From: Jeotgalicoccus psychrophilus DSM 19085
GTDB taxonomy: Bacteria; Bacillota; Bacilli; Staphylococcales; Salinicoccaceae
NCBI RefSeq assembly: GCF_000425845.1
Contig: NZ_AUEF01000007.1
Span: 1-64,000 of the forward strand
Direction: 5' to 3'
Length of the DNA: 64,000 nucleotides
Both the position numbers and the translations under genes were made by a program. The notes under the pieces were generated by a model. That model saw only the letters and a program-made list of their open reading frames with translations. It was not told the DNA's origin and ran no database searches. Below are positions 37,171-46,803 of this stretch, in pieces; the stretch's first letter is position 1, and each line of letters starts with the position of its first letter.

Positions 37171-37495
37171 TTGCTCCGCAATGAGAGGCTGTCATTCCCG
37201 AGAAAGAGCGTTTGCTCCGCAATGAGCGACTGTCATTCCCGAGAAAGAACATTTGCTCCGCAATGAGCGCCTGTCATTCCCGAGAAAGAGCGTTTACTCC
37301 GCAATGAGAGGCTGTCATTCCCGAGAAAGAGCGTTTGCTCCGCAATGAGAGGCTGTCATTCCCGAGAAAGAGCGTTTGCTCCGCAATGAGCGACTGTCAT
37401 TCCCGAGAAAGAACATTTGCTCCGCAATGAGTGCCTGTCATTTTCGAGAAAGAAAGTTTGCTCCGCAATGAAGCTGTCATTCCCGAGGAAGCGTC
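37171..37495. repeat. 41-bp tandem repeat array B, eight copies
   Basis: Units start at 37171, 37212, 37253, 37294, 37335, 37376, 37417 and 37458, all 41 bases apart; the last unit is shortened. The core is the same as in array A (25891-26009). The five variable bases run gaggc, gcgac, gcgcc, gaggc, gaggc, gcgac, gtgcc, so units 5-7 look like a copy of units 1-3. The array and both edges fill the 484-base gap between rbsK and the next gene; no ORF is seen in it. Confidence 0.92.
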
Positions 37496-37592
37496 AAAAA
37501 CAGAGGAATTCACTGATTAATCGTCTTTCCTTAAAGTTTTTACCGGGTAGTGTAGTATAAGTGAAGTAAATTAATTTTATGAGGTGACAATA

Positions 37593-39593
37593 ATGGGAGT
37601 ATTCGATGTAGATTACAACAAGGTGAACGAGATAGAAGACCTGCCATATGATGTCGAGATTACGAATCATAGCTGGATTAAAACGAGTGACGGCACAAAG
37701 TTGTCGGCAAAATTCTGGCAGCCGAAAGGGCTTGAAGTGACTAGAGGAACAGGCCTCGAGTTTCTACCGTACAGAAAAGATGATTTTACAGCGTTAAGAG
37801 ATGAAATCAGACATAAATATTTCGCAGGCAACGGATTCACTGCCATGCGTGTCGATATTAGAGGTACAGGTGATTCCGAAGGAATTATTGAAGATGAGTA
37901 TCATATATCTGAGCAGGATGATGCTATAGATATTATCAGCTGGATAGAAAACCAGAGCTGGTCGAATGGCTCTGTCGGCATGATAGGGAAATCATGGGGC
38001 GGGTTTAACGGGCTGCAGGTCGCAGCACGCCAGCCTAAAGCTTTAAAAACGATTATTTCATTATGTTCAACAGACGATCGTTACACAGATGATGTGCATT
38101 ACCGCGGCGGTGTAATGATGGCATCGGATATGCTGTGGTGGGCATCGACGATGTTTGCTTATAATGCGAGACCGCCGTTTCCGCAGTTTGTCGGTGACCG
38201 CTGGTACGATATGTGGATAGACCGCATGGAAAACACACCGCCTTTCGTTGAGGAATGGGTCAGCCATCAGCGACGTGATGAATTTTGGAAGCACGGTTCT
38301 GTCGATGAGAACTATGATGATATTCAAATTCCTGTGCTCACAATGAGCGGCTGGGCAGACGGTTATACGGACGCTGTTTATCGTATGATGGATAATTTAA
38401 ATGTACCGAAAAAAGGAATCATCGGACCCTGGGCGCACGAGTTTCCAGATCTTGCGATTCCAGGGCCGCAAATCGGTTATTTACAGGAATGTGTCGACTG
38501 GTTTTCGAAATGGTTTACAGACGATCAGAGTGCAGTTGAACACGAAGATGAATTCCATATTTATATTCAGGACAGTGTCGAACCGTCGACAAGTTACGAG
38601 TATAGAGCAGGAAACTGGATCGACGTATACGCGGAAAAATTTGAATCCGTCGATATTCTAAGTCATTTTCACGATGAAATTAAGCTTGCTAATAATCAGC
38701 ATCACGGACTTTATTCAGGTGTGTACTGCCCGTTTGGACAGGAAGGCGATTTAGCGGCTGATCAGACAATTGATAACGCACTGGCAACAACAATTTCAGT
38801 GGATGCTGCTGAAGAACTGAGCATCGCCGGACAGGCGAAACTAAACGTACGTGTTAAATCTTCACACGATGAAGCAAATCTGCATGTACGTTTAACGGAC
38901 GTTCACCCTAACGGTAAACGTACGCTGATTACAAAAGGGCAATTGAATTTAAATCATGTGAACAGTCACGAGCATCCGGAAAAACTGCCGATCGATGAAT
39001 ATATCGATGCCGAAATTCAGTTTGACGTTATCGGTTATACTGTACCAAAAGGGCACAGCATTGAAATTTCATTTGCGCCAAGCTACTGGCCGCTGATGTG
39101 GGCATCGAAAGATAAAGTGGAACTGACAGTGGATTTAAACAACAGTTCACTTGACCTGCCTTACGTTGAAAATTACACGCCGGTTGAAATGAAATACAAG
39201 ACAGCTGAGATGGCAACGCCGCTTGAAAAAGAAATTATTGAAGAAGGCTACCGTACAAGAAACGTCATTAATGATCTGACGACGAATAATTGGATTCTGG
39301 ATGATTATTCAAATGAAGGACAAAGGTTCCTTCCTCATTTAGGTATCACTTACGGTACTGAAAACCATAATATTTACACGATAAACAACGATAATCCGTT
39401 ATCTGCCTCAGTGCAGTGTGACTGGACAGTGGTTGTTGAAGATGCAGATATTAAAACAGAAATGAAAACAGAAAGTATCATGACATGCGATTATGAGAAC
39501 TTTTATCTTGTAAACCGACTCATTGGTTATAAAGATGGGAAAGAAGTTTTTAATAAAGAATGGAAAAAGACAGTAAAGAGAGATTTTAACTAG
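37593..39593 (+). CDS. CocE/NonD family hydrolase
   Basis: A 666-residue alpha/beta hydrolase of the X-Pro dipeptidyl-peptidase (S15)/cocaine esterase family. The nucleophile Ser is in GKSWGGFNG (G-x-S-x-G), VRGTGDSEG-like DIRGTGDSEG precedes it, and the catalytic Asp and His are expected in SGWADGYTDAV and GPWAHEFPD. A C-terminal jelly-roll domain (from about residue 320) completes the family layout. GAGGTG precedes the ATG at 37593. The natural substrate is unknown. Single-gene unit behind repeat array B. Confidence 0.87.
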   Translation: MGVFDVDYNKVNEIEDLPYDVEITNHSWIKTSDGTKLSAKFWQPKGLEVTRGTGLEFLPYRKDDFTALRDEIRHKYFAGNGFTAMRVDIRGTGDSEGIIEDEYHISEQDDAIDIISWIENQSWSNGSVGMIGKSWGGFNGLQVAARQPKALKTIISLCSTDDRYTDDVHYRGGVMMASDMLWWASTMFAYNARPPFPQFVGDRWYDMWIDRMENTPPFVEEWVSHQRRDEFWKHGSVDENYDDIQIPVLTMSGWADGYTDAVYRMMDNLNVPKKGIIGPWAHEFPDLAIPGPQIGYLQECVDWFSKWFTDDQSAVEHEDEFHIYIQDSVEPSTSYEYRAGNWIDVYAEKFESVDILSHFHDEIKLANNQHHGLYSGVYCPFGQEGDLAADQTIDNALATTISVDAAEELSIAGQAKLNVRVKSSHDEANLHVRLTDVHPNGKRTLITKGQLNLNHVNSHEHPEKLPIDEYIDAEIQFDVIGYTVPKGHSIEISFAPSYWPLMWASKDKVELTVDLNNSSLDLPYVENYTPVEMKYKTAEMATPLEKEIIEEGYRTRNVINDLTTNNWILDDYSNEGQRFLPHLGITYGTENHNIYTINNDNPLSASVQCDWTVVVEDADIKTEMKTESIMTCDYENFYLVNRLIGYKDGKEVFNKEWKKTVKRDFN

Positions 39594-39601
39594 AAAAATC
39601 T

Positions 39602-39643
39602 AACAGTCCCTGCCGCTTAAATTCGGCAGGGACTGTTTTGTTA
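39602..39643. terminator. Bidirectional terminator after the CocE/NonD gene
   Basis: A 14-bp perfect stem, aacagtccctgccg/cggcagggactgtt, followed by TTTTG on the plus strand and overlapping the stop of the convergent membrane-protein gene. Confidence 0.85.
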
Positions 39644-40165
39644 AATTATTGATGAAAATAATGAAGTTGGGATAATAATAATCCACGGTGCCATTAATAA
39701 TGTAGAGATAATACTGGATTTGGTAACTTGTTTAGCGTCCAGACCAAATTTTGCATAGATTTTCTGAGTGATTTTAAACTGTATTAAAATAATAACCACG
39801 AATAAAATAAGGACGAAAATCATACTGTAAATGCTGTTGAACGGATTCGCGATAACCCCTTCGAAGAATGCAACAATCCAGTCGGGTGTAGCATTACTGA
39901 TTTCTTTAACATCATCAAATGATGTAGGGTTACTTCTGAACAGCGGATCAATGTATAATACTGCGTACATAATTCCGACGGCGGCGAGATGCAGACCGAG
40001 ATCCGTCAGCCAAATTTTCCATGACGCTTTTACAGTCAGTTCTTTACGGTTATATTTTTTATCGAGTGGTAAATAAATAGCGAACCAGTCGATTAACATT
40101 TTTAAAGGTATTATCATAAAAACAACAGGTGGAATTAACCACATTAGCCATACCGGCATAATCAT
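39641..40165 (-). CDS. Hypothetical membrane protein
   Basis: A 174-residue protein with four predicted membrane helices (about 3-22, 55-72, 110-135 and 150-170). I do not recognise the family. The ATG at 40165 is preferred because GAGG lies 12 bases upstream; the frame extends 14 codons further up without a start signal. It is a single gene between the convergent CocE gene and luxS. No catalytic motif is visible. Confidence 0.65.
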   Translation of the reverse strand: MIMPVWLMWLIPPVVFMIIPLKMLIDWFAIYLPLDKKYNRKELTVKASWKIWLTDLGLHLAAVGIMYAVLYIDPLFRSNPTSFDDVKEISNATPDWIVAFFEGVIANPFNSIYSMIFVLILFVVIILIQFKITQKIYAKFGLDAKQVTKSSIISTLLMAPWIIIIPTSLFSSII

Positions 40166-40262
40166 TAGGGAAAACCTCTTTCTTATTTTATGGATTATCC
40201 TGTACATTTTACGCCTATCGCGCAGTTATGTAAATTGAAATGGAGAATAGGGGAGATAGCAT

Positions 40263-40288
40263 AAAAAAGGTCACTCCGGAGAGTGACC
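40263..40288 (-). terminator. Terminator of luxS
   Basis: On the minus strand ggtcactc/gagtgacc with tetraloop tccg, then TTTTTT. Confidence 0.88.
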
Positions 40289-40299
40289 AGAATCAAATA

Positions 40300-40764
40300 C
40301 TATTCAGCAAACACTGTGCTCCATGTGCTGCGTCCCTCAAGCATCTTGCGGGCGATTTCTTTAGCGCCTTCAAGACTGTGGCTCGCTGCCCAGCCGCACT
40401 GTACTTCGTTGCAAGCTGGAACTTCAGTTGCTTCAAGCACATCATTTAAAGTTTTTTCCATTACATCTTCAATACCTGTCTTATCATCGTCATTCATTAC
40501 TGAAAGATAAAAACCAGTCTGACATCCCATTGGGCTTAAGTCGACAACACGTTCGTGGTGGTTGCGGATGTTTTCAGCCATCAAGTGTTCAATAGAATGA
40601 AGTGCAGGCATATCCATATGCTCTTTGTTCGGCTGGCAGAAACGGATATCGTATTTGTAAATCGTATCTCCGTGCTGGCCTTCGTTTGTCCCTGCAAGTC
40701 TGATATAAGGTGCAGCTACTTTTGTGTGATCCAGGTTGAAACTTTCAACGTTCATATTCTTCAT
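40300..40764 (-). CDS. luxS: S-ribosylhomocysteine lyase LuxS
   Basis: LuxS splits S-ribosylhomocysteine into homocysteine and DPD, the precursor of autoinducer-2. The 154-residue length is standard. Metal ligands are His56 and His60 in [11 protein letters not shown] and Cys123 in NEVQCGWA; the catalytic Cys81 is in [10 protein letters not shown]. Glu59 is also present. GGGAG precedes the ATG. No pfs or other methionine-cycle gene is adjacent. Confidence 0.96.
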   Translation of the reverse strand: MKNMNVESFNLDHTKVAAPYIRLAGTNEGQHGDTIYKYDIRFCQPNKEHMDMPALHSIEHLMAENIRNHHERVVDLSPMGCQTGFYLSVMNDDDKTGIEDVMEKTLNDVLEATEVPACNEVQCGWAASHSLEGAKEIARKMLEGRSTWSTVFAE

Positions 40765-40857
40765 TTATGACACACTCCCTAAATTGTTTACTCCATTTTA
40801 TCTTATTACAATTTGACGAGGAATGGCAACCGGAAGGATTTTACCGGCGCGCGCCTC

Positions 40858-40892
40858 AAAAAAATAGCACGCACTGAATAGTCAGCGCGTGC
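40858..40892 (-). terminator. Terminator of the xpt-pbuX operon
   Basis: On the minus strand a GCACGC...GCGTGC hairpin followed by atttttttt-type T-run (rc of 40858-40866). Confidence 0.85.
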
Positions 40893-40903
40893 CTTATCAA
40901 TAT

Positions 40904-42195
40904 CTATATATTTCTCGGATTAATAATGGATTTAAAGTTAAAGATTGCATTAAGTACGATTGCTGTCAGACTTCCCATTACAATTCCGCTGGAAGTAATG
41001 ACTGACAGGCTTTCAGGCAGTGCCGCGAACAAATCGGGAACGACTGTAACGCCAAGTCCCATTGCTACAGAAATTGCCACGACAACCATGTTATCCTGTT
41101 TATTTAAGTCGACACGGGACAGCATTTTAATTCCTGCACCGATAACCATACCGAACATCGCGAGCATTGCGCCGCCGAGTACAGGGCCGGGTATAGCCAG
41201 TGTTGCTGCACCGATTTTAGGAACGAGTCCCAGAATAATCAGCATAGAACCTGCGATGTAAATAATTTTATTTCTGCGGACTCCTGATATTTGAATCAGT
41301 CCGACATTTTGAGAAAACGTAGTATAAGGAAAAGCGTTAACGAGACCGCCTAAAAATATTGCGATACCTTCAGCGCGGTAGCCGCGTTTTAAATCTTCAC
41401 CTTTAATTTTCTTCTCTGTAATATCTCCAAGAGCAAAGTACACACCTGTTGATTCAACAAGGCTGACTACTGCAACGAGCGTCATCGTTAAAATTGGAAC
41501 GATGTGAAACTCGGGTGTACCGAAGTAAAAGACTTGCGGCAAATGCAGCCACGAAGCGTCTGCTACCGGAGTGAAATCAACACGGCCGAAAAACGCACCG
41601 ATAATTGTTCCAAAAATAATACCGGTTAATATCGCAATAGAACCAAAGAATCCTTTAGCGAATTTCAAAATGATTAAAATAATAATTAAGGTAGAAAAAC
41701 CTAAAAACAAATTAATTGCTGAACCGAAGTCTTCAGCCCCCTGGCCGCCGGCAAGGTCATTGATTGCGACAGGGATTAATGTAATTCCAATGACTGTAAC
41801 CACGGTGCCAGTAACGATTGGCGGGAAGAACCGTATCAATTTACTGAAAAAAGAAGCAATCAGTACAACGAGCAGTCCCGATACTAAAATTGCACCGTAC
41901 ACAGACTGGATGCTGTAGGTGTTTGCGATATTTATAATCGGTCCAACGGCGGTAAACGTACATCCGAGCACGACGGGTAAACCGATGCCGGAGAACTTAT
42001 TCTTCCAAACCTGAAGAATTGTTGCAACACCGCACATCATAATATCGATAGCAATTAAGTATGTCAGCTGAGCGGGTGTCAGTCCGATTGCATTACCGAC
42101 GATCAGCGGCACAATTACTGCACCGGCATACATTGCGAGCACATGCTGAAGACCGAGAGAAAAGTCTTTAACGTTGGATTGGCTCTGCTCCTGCA

Positions 42196-42196
<1 letters not shown>
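40904..42196 (-). CDS. pbuX: Xanthine permease PbuX (NCS2 family)
   Basis: A 430-residue NCS2 nucleobase transporter with about 14 membrane segments. The N-terminal GLQHVLAMYAGAVIVPLIVG and the NAFPYTTFSQNVGLIQISGV motif are typical, and Q and E in the substrate-binding helices (VSLVESTGVYFALG) are present. It takes up xanthine with protons. Its ATG overlaps the xpt stop by one base, the same order as the B. subtilis and S. aureus xpt-pbuX operon. Confidence 0.93.
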
Positions 42197-42876
<680 letters not shown>

Positions 42877-42984
42877 TTATTTTATGTATAAATATATAAA
42901 AACATTCGGTTATTGTTATTATTAGGATGAATTTTGACCTGCATGTATAATTAATTTATCGTGTCATAAGGAGATTGGGAAAGA

Positions 42985-43710
42985 ATGGAAATAACAAAAG
43001 AAATTTTAATCAGAAGTAAAGTTCATGAAATGATACTGCGGGGAGAACTGCAGCCCGGAGATAAACTGCCGAGTGAAAATGAACTTGCTGACTTATACGA
43101 TGCAAAAAGAATTGATGCGAGAAATGCGCTGGTTCAACTTGAAAAAATGGGCATCGTATACGGCAGACAGGGTGTTGGTCGTTTTGTGAATGAACCGCTG
43201 CCGACGATAGAATTTTTAATCACGGGAACGACGAGTTTTTCTGAGAAAATGAAGGAGCAGAACATACCGTATGAAAGCCGTGTTATTTACGCGGATTATG
43301 CAAGTGATGCCGAACAGGAGCATTACCGTGACTCGCTCAGGACTGGTAAAGATGTAAAAATATTTAAAGTATCACGCTTAAGAATTGTCAATGAAGTACC
43401 GTGCGCAATTCATATTTCATATATTCGTGAAGACCTGTTTCCTCATATATATAAGGAAAGAGCAGATCTTCAATCGGTATACAATTATTTTAAAGCCGCA
43501 GGGCGAGAAAATTTAAGCAGCAAAGACCGCGTGGTATTGACACAGTTTCCAACTCTGGAAGAAATGAAGTTATTGCAGTGCAGCGAACTGGTGCCGCTGC
43601 TCGTCTTTGAAACTGACACGTACGATAAAGATACAGATGAATGTTTGGAAAGAGTGAAAATATTATACAGAAGCGATTTGTTTAAACATCAGCTGTCAGA
43701 TGAAAGTTAG
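42985..43710 (+). CDS. phnF: GntR family regulator, PhnF-like
   Basis: A 241-residue GntR/HutC-type regulator. The N-terminal winged helix (about 1-70) has LRGELQPGDKLPSENELADLYD and the C-terminal UTRA ligand-binding domain runs from about 90 to 235. It lies directly before the phn genes in the same direction, separated by a terminator, so it most likely controls them, as PhnF does elsewhere. AAGGAG is upstream of the ATG. The ligand is probably a phosphonate or an intermediate; this is inferred. Confidence 0.8.
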   Translation: MEITKEILIRSKVHEMILRGELQPGDKLPSENELADLYDAKRIDARNALVQLEKMGIVYGRQGVGRFVNEPLPTIEFLITGTTSFSEKMKEQNIPYESRVIYADYASDAEQEHYRDSLRTGKDVKIFKVSRLRIVNEVPCAIHISYIREDLFPHIYKERADLQSVYNYFKAAGRENLSSKDRVVLTQFPTLEEMKLLQCSELVPLLVFETDTYDKDTDECLERVKILYRSDLFKHQLSDES

Positions 43711-43739
43711 ACCGGGACTTTATGTTCCGGTCTTTTTTT
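43709..43739 (+). terminator. Intrinsic terminator after phnF
   Basis: Stem agaccgg/ccggtct with loop gactttatgtt, then seven T. It separates phnF from the phnG operon. Confidence 0.88.
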
Positions 43740-43789
43740 GTCTTTTTGTCTATTCAGCAGTCTTAAAGTCACCATTTTAACCAAGCCGA

Positions 43790-43857
43790 AACATTCATCA
43801 ATTGAATGTTTACATTCCTTTACCAACACTTAATCATACTGAACTTGGCAACAAGTT
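43790..43857 (+). promoter_or_regulatory. Control region of the phnG operon
   Basis: Several nested elements are seen. An 8-bp inverted repeat aacattca/tgaatgtt (43790-43797/43803-43810) overlaps gaatgt/acattc (43804-43809/43812-43817). Then TTTACA-N4-TTTACC-N5-TTAATC (43809-43835) are direct repeats at 10-11 base spacing, like a PhoP box. Then aacttg/caagtt (43842-43847/43852-43857) is a 6-bp inverted repeat near the likely start of transcription. One of the inverted repeats may bind PhnF. Confidence 0.45.
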
Positions 43858-43884
43858 AGGATTAAATCATAAGGAGGTTGTGAC

Positions 43885-44304
43885 ATGCACAGAAAACAAT
43901 GGACGCGCATTTTTGCGAAGTATGGCAGAACAGAAGCTCTAGAATTTTATAACAGGTATAAAGAAGAACTCGAGTTCGATATCATCAGCGAACCTGAAGA
44001 AGGTCTCGTAATGGTGAAGACGAGAGAGCATGCAAGAAATACTTTATTTTACATGGGTGAAGTACTGGTTACAGAAGCTAAAGTAAGACATGGCTCAACA
44101 GTGGGTCTCGGTCTCGTGAAAGGTTCTGATGAAGAATTCGCAGAGGCAATGGCTTTTATCGATTTAAGTTTTAAAAAGGAAAAATTTACAGCGGAATTAA
44201 ATGAAATTTTAAACACGCTTAAAAATATTGAAGCAAATGATGTTGCAGAACGCACTGAAAAGATTTTACAGACTAAAGTCAGTTTCGAAATGATGAACGA
44301 CTAG
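43885..44304 (+). CDS. phnG: C-P lyase subunit PhnG
   Basis: A 139-residue protein of the PhnG family, part of the PhnGHIJK C-P lyase core. Typical segments are RMFAKYG-like TRIFAKYGRTEALEF, VMVKTREHARNTLFYMGEVLVTEAKV and GLGLVKGSDEEFAEAMAFID. It helps make ribose 1-methylphosphonate 5-triphosphate with PhnI, PhnH and PhnL. AAGGAGG precedes the ATG. First gene of the lyase operon; phnH follows after 10 bases. Confidence 0.93.
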   Translation: MHRKQWTRIFAKYGRTEALEFYNRYKEELEFDIISEPEEGLVMVKTREHARNTLFYMGEVLVTEAKVRHGSTVGLGLVKGSDEEFAEAMAFIDLSFKKEKFTAELNEILNTLKNIEANDVAERTEKILQTKVSFEMMND

Positions 44305-44314
44305 GAGGATTCCG

Positions 44315-44875
44315 GTGAAAACTATAGTACATACAACACAAGCGGTGTACCGCCAGCTTATCAACACAGTGAGCCGTCCCGGCCACACAGAGATAATTAC
44401 TGAAGAGGTTAAAAATTATTCGGATTTCAGCGATGCAGCACTGCTTATTTCGATGACGCTGTTCGATAATGAAATTTCTTTTTTCTCATGTGATAAAACA
44501 ATGCAGAAAGAATTGAAAGTTTTAACAGGCGGCATCCCAAATAAAGATTACACGACCGCTGATTTTATCGTCTCAAAAGAAGCGGATTTAAAAGAAGAAT
44601 ATTTTACTGAAGTTATGCACGGCGTATTAATTTCTCCGGAAAAGTCGGCGACGTTAATAATTGAAGCAAACAGTATTGGTGAAGGCAATGAATACCGCCT
44701 CAGCGGTCCCGGCATTAAGAATACGACAGATGTAAAGCTGTCTTTAGACAGCCGCTGGATCGAACTCCGCAATGACATATGTAAAGAGTACCCGCTCGGT
44801 ATTGATCTCATTCTGACAGATAAAAATAACAACGTAGTAATGATTCCGAGAACGTCCAAAGTGGAGGTGCTGTAG
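44315..44875 (+). CDS. phnH: C-P lyase subunit PhnH
   Basis: A 186-residue PhnH-family protein, a core C-P lyase subunit with a PLP-transferase-like fold but no lysine chemistry. The N-terminal YRQLINTVSRPGH and the middle GVLISPEKSATLIIEA and LSGPGIK segments are family features. The start is a GTG with aggaggattcc upstream, and the stop abuts the phnI ATG. Confidence 0.92.
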   Translation: MKTIVHTTQAVYRQLINTVSRPGHTEIITEEVKNYSDFSDAALLISMTLFDNEISFFSCDKTMQKELKVLTGGIPNKDYTTADFIVSKEADLKEEYFTEVMHGVLISPEKSATLIIEANSIGEGNEYRLSGPGIKNTTDVKLSLDSRWIELRNDICKEYPLGIDLILTDKNNNVVMIPRTSKVEVL

Positions 44876-45955
44876 ATGGGTTACGTTGCAGTTAAAGGCG
44901 GCGCACATGCTATTAATAACTCAGTTATTTTATATAAAAACAGACGTCTTGAAGAAGGCGCGGATATCGAAGTCGAAAACATTAAAACGAATATGCGCCA
45001 GCTAATCAATCAGATTATGAGCGAAGCGAGTTTCTACGACCGTAATACCGCGGCGCTGGCAATCAAACAGGCGGAAGGGAATATGGAAGAAGCGGTTTTC
45101 TTAATGCGTGCACACCGTTCGGCATTGCCGAGATTATATTATTCAACAGTAACGGATACGCGTGAAATGTTCGTTGAACGCCGCGTGTCGGCAAGTTTTA
45201 AAGATATTCCCGGCGGACAGATCTTAGGCGCATCACCAGATTTTACGCACCGTCTTTTGGATGATGCTTTAAAAGAAATGGCGGATGGTCCGAAAGAGAC
45301 AATTAAGTATAAAGAAGTGCCGTTCAATTACGAACTCGATAAACTGCCGAAAGTTATCGATTATTTAGAAGATGAAGGACTCTTCAAAAGAGAAGAAGTA
45401 AATAATGATGAACCGGATGATATTACGAAGAAAGCAATTGAGTATCCGAGTACAAGAAGTCAGCGGCTGCAGGCATTGACACGTGGTCAGACAGGCGCAG
45501 TAACATCACTCGGCTATGCGGAAATTCGCGGTTACGGTATTTCAGCGCATCCGAATATCGGTGAATGCCGTGTCGGCCAGCAGCCTGTCTATATTAATCC
45601 TGACGATGATTACGGAGAATATTTTATCGGTGATTTTGAAGTAACAGAAATAGACGCATTTATGCCGGATCTTGATGAAGATGACTCGGATGCCGGGGAC
45701 AAAGATCTCATGATTAAAATCGGCTACGGTCTCGTCTTCGGTCAGAACGAAACGAAAGCGATCGCAATGAGTGTACTCGATTACAGTCTGGAACATCCAG
45801 TGCCGGGTGTTGCAACGAGTGATGATGAATTCGTTCTGTATCATATCGATTCGGTTGAATCGACAGGATTTATCTCACACTTGAAACTGCCGCACTACGT
45901 AACATTCCAATCGAAATTAGACCGTATGCGTCAAAGTAAGGGGGAACAGCAGTGA
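44876..45955 (+). CDS. phnI: C-P lyase subunit PhnI
   Basis: A 359-residue PhnI. It is the nucleosidase subunit that, with PhnG, PhnH and PhnL, exchanges adenine of ATP for the phosphonate. MGYVAVKGGAHAI at the N-terminus is typical. The C-terminal HLKLPHYVTFQSKLD keeps both His residues that bind zinc at the PhnI-PhnJ interface in E. coli. GGAGGTG precedes the ATG, and its last bases overlap the phnJ GTG start by four. Confidence 0.94.
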   Translation: MGYVAVKGGAHAINNSVILYKNRRLEEGADIEVENIKTNMRQLINQIMSEASFYDRNTAALAIKQAEGNMEEAVFLMRAHRSALPRLYYSTVTDTREMFVERRVSASFKDIPGGQILGASPDFTHRLLDDALKEMADGPKETIKYKEVPFNYELDKLPKVIDYLEDEGLFKREEVNNDEPDDITKKAIEYPSTRSQRLQALTRGQTGAVTSLGYAEIRGYGISAHPNIGECRVGQQPVYINPDDDYGEYFIGDFEVTEIDAFMPDLDEDDSDAGDKDLMIKIGYGLVFGQNETKAIAMSVLDYSLEHPVPGVATSDDEFVLYHIDSVESTGFISHLKLPHYVTFQSKLDRMRQSKGEQQ

Positions 45956-46803
45956 GCCAGAATTTTGCATTCCTAGATGAGCATTCTAAAAAAGAAATAC
46001 GCAGAAAAACTTTAAAAGCCATCGCCATTCCAGGTTATCAGGTACCGTTCGCATCGCGTGAGCTGCCAATTGCCCGCGGCTGGGGAACAGGCGGTCTGCA
46101 GCTGACACTGTCATTAGTCGGCAGAGAAGATACGCTGAAAGTCATTGACCAGGGGTCGGATGAATCGGTTAACGCGGTAAACATAAGAAATCTCGTGCAG
46201 AACACGACAGATGTTGCAGAGACAATTCATACAGGTGAAGCGACTCTCATACAGTCACGGCACAGAATTCCAGAAGTCCCGTTGAAGCCGTTCCAAATAT
46301 TAGTGCTTCAAGTACCGCAGCCGGAACCTTTAAGAGCAGTCGAAGTCAGCGAACGCAAAACAAAAATGCTCCACGGTGATAAAGAGTACAGCGGCGCGTT
46401 TATAAAATTATTCGAACAGATTATGAAGTTCGGTCATATTACTGATGATGCGGATTATCCTGTAATGGTAAATGACCGTTACGTGATGGCGCCAAGCCCG
46501 ATTCCAAGGTTTGATAATCCGAAGATGAATTACAACGAAGGACTGATTCTGTTAGGTGCTGGACGCGAGAAAAAAATTCACGCAGTGCCGCCTTATACGA
46601 AAGTTGAGTCGCTGGCATTTGAAGATTACCCATTTGAAGTTGAACAGTTCGACGACAAAGTGTGCCGTGAATCCGGATTGTCAGGTGTTTATATGGATGA
46701 ACTGCAGGACGAAGAAACAGGCGAGACTTATTATGTCACGAATGATACGAGTTACATGCTTGAGAAGCTGAACGAGGAGGCTGTGAATAATGCCGGCAAA
46801 TGA
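45952..46803 (+). CDS. phnJ: PhnJ homologue (C-P lyase), cluster and catalytic cysteines mostly missing
   Basis: A 283-residue PhnJ homologue. PhnJ is the radical-SAM subunit that breaks the C-P bond. The body is highly conserved: AIPGYQVPFASRELP with the glycyl-radical Gly28 (E. coli Gly32), GWGTGG, DQGSDESVNAVNIRN, QSRHRIPE with the zinc His, and PSPIPRFDNPKM. In the C-terminal region a gapless alignment with E. coli shows Cys238 (E. coli 241) kept, but Ser241 for Cys244, Thr263 for Cys266 and Met269 for the catalytic Cys272. The frame is intact. It starts at a GTG overlapping phnI. Its normal chemistry is in doubt. Confidence 0.9.
   Translation: MSQNFAFLDEHSKKEIRRKTLKAIAIPGYQVPFASRELPIARGWGTGGLQLTLSLVGREDTLKVIDQGSDESVNAVNIRNLVQNTTDVAETIHTGEATLIQSRHRIPEVPLKPFQILVLQVPQPEPLRAVEVSERKTKMLHGDKEYSGAFIKLFEQIMKFGHITDDADYPVMVNDRYVMAPSPIPRFDNPKMNYNEGLILLGAGREKKIHAVPPYTKVESLAFEDYPFEVEQFDDKVCRESGLSGVYMDELQDEETGETYYVTNDTSYMLEKLNEEAVNNAGK

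Noticed and set aside
37171-37495. Coding repeat or surface-protein fragment
   Set aside because: The period of 41 is not a multiple of three and all frames are broken by stops.
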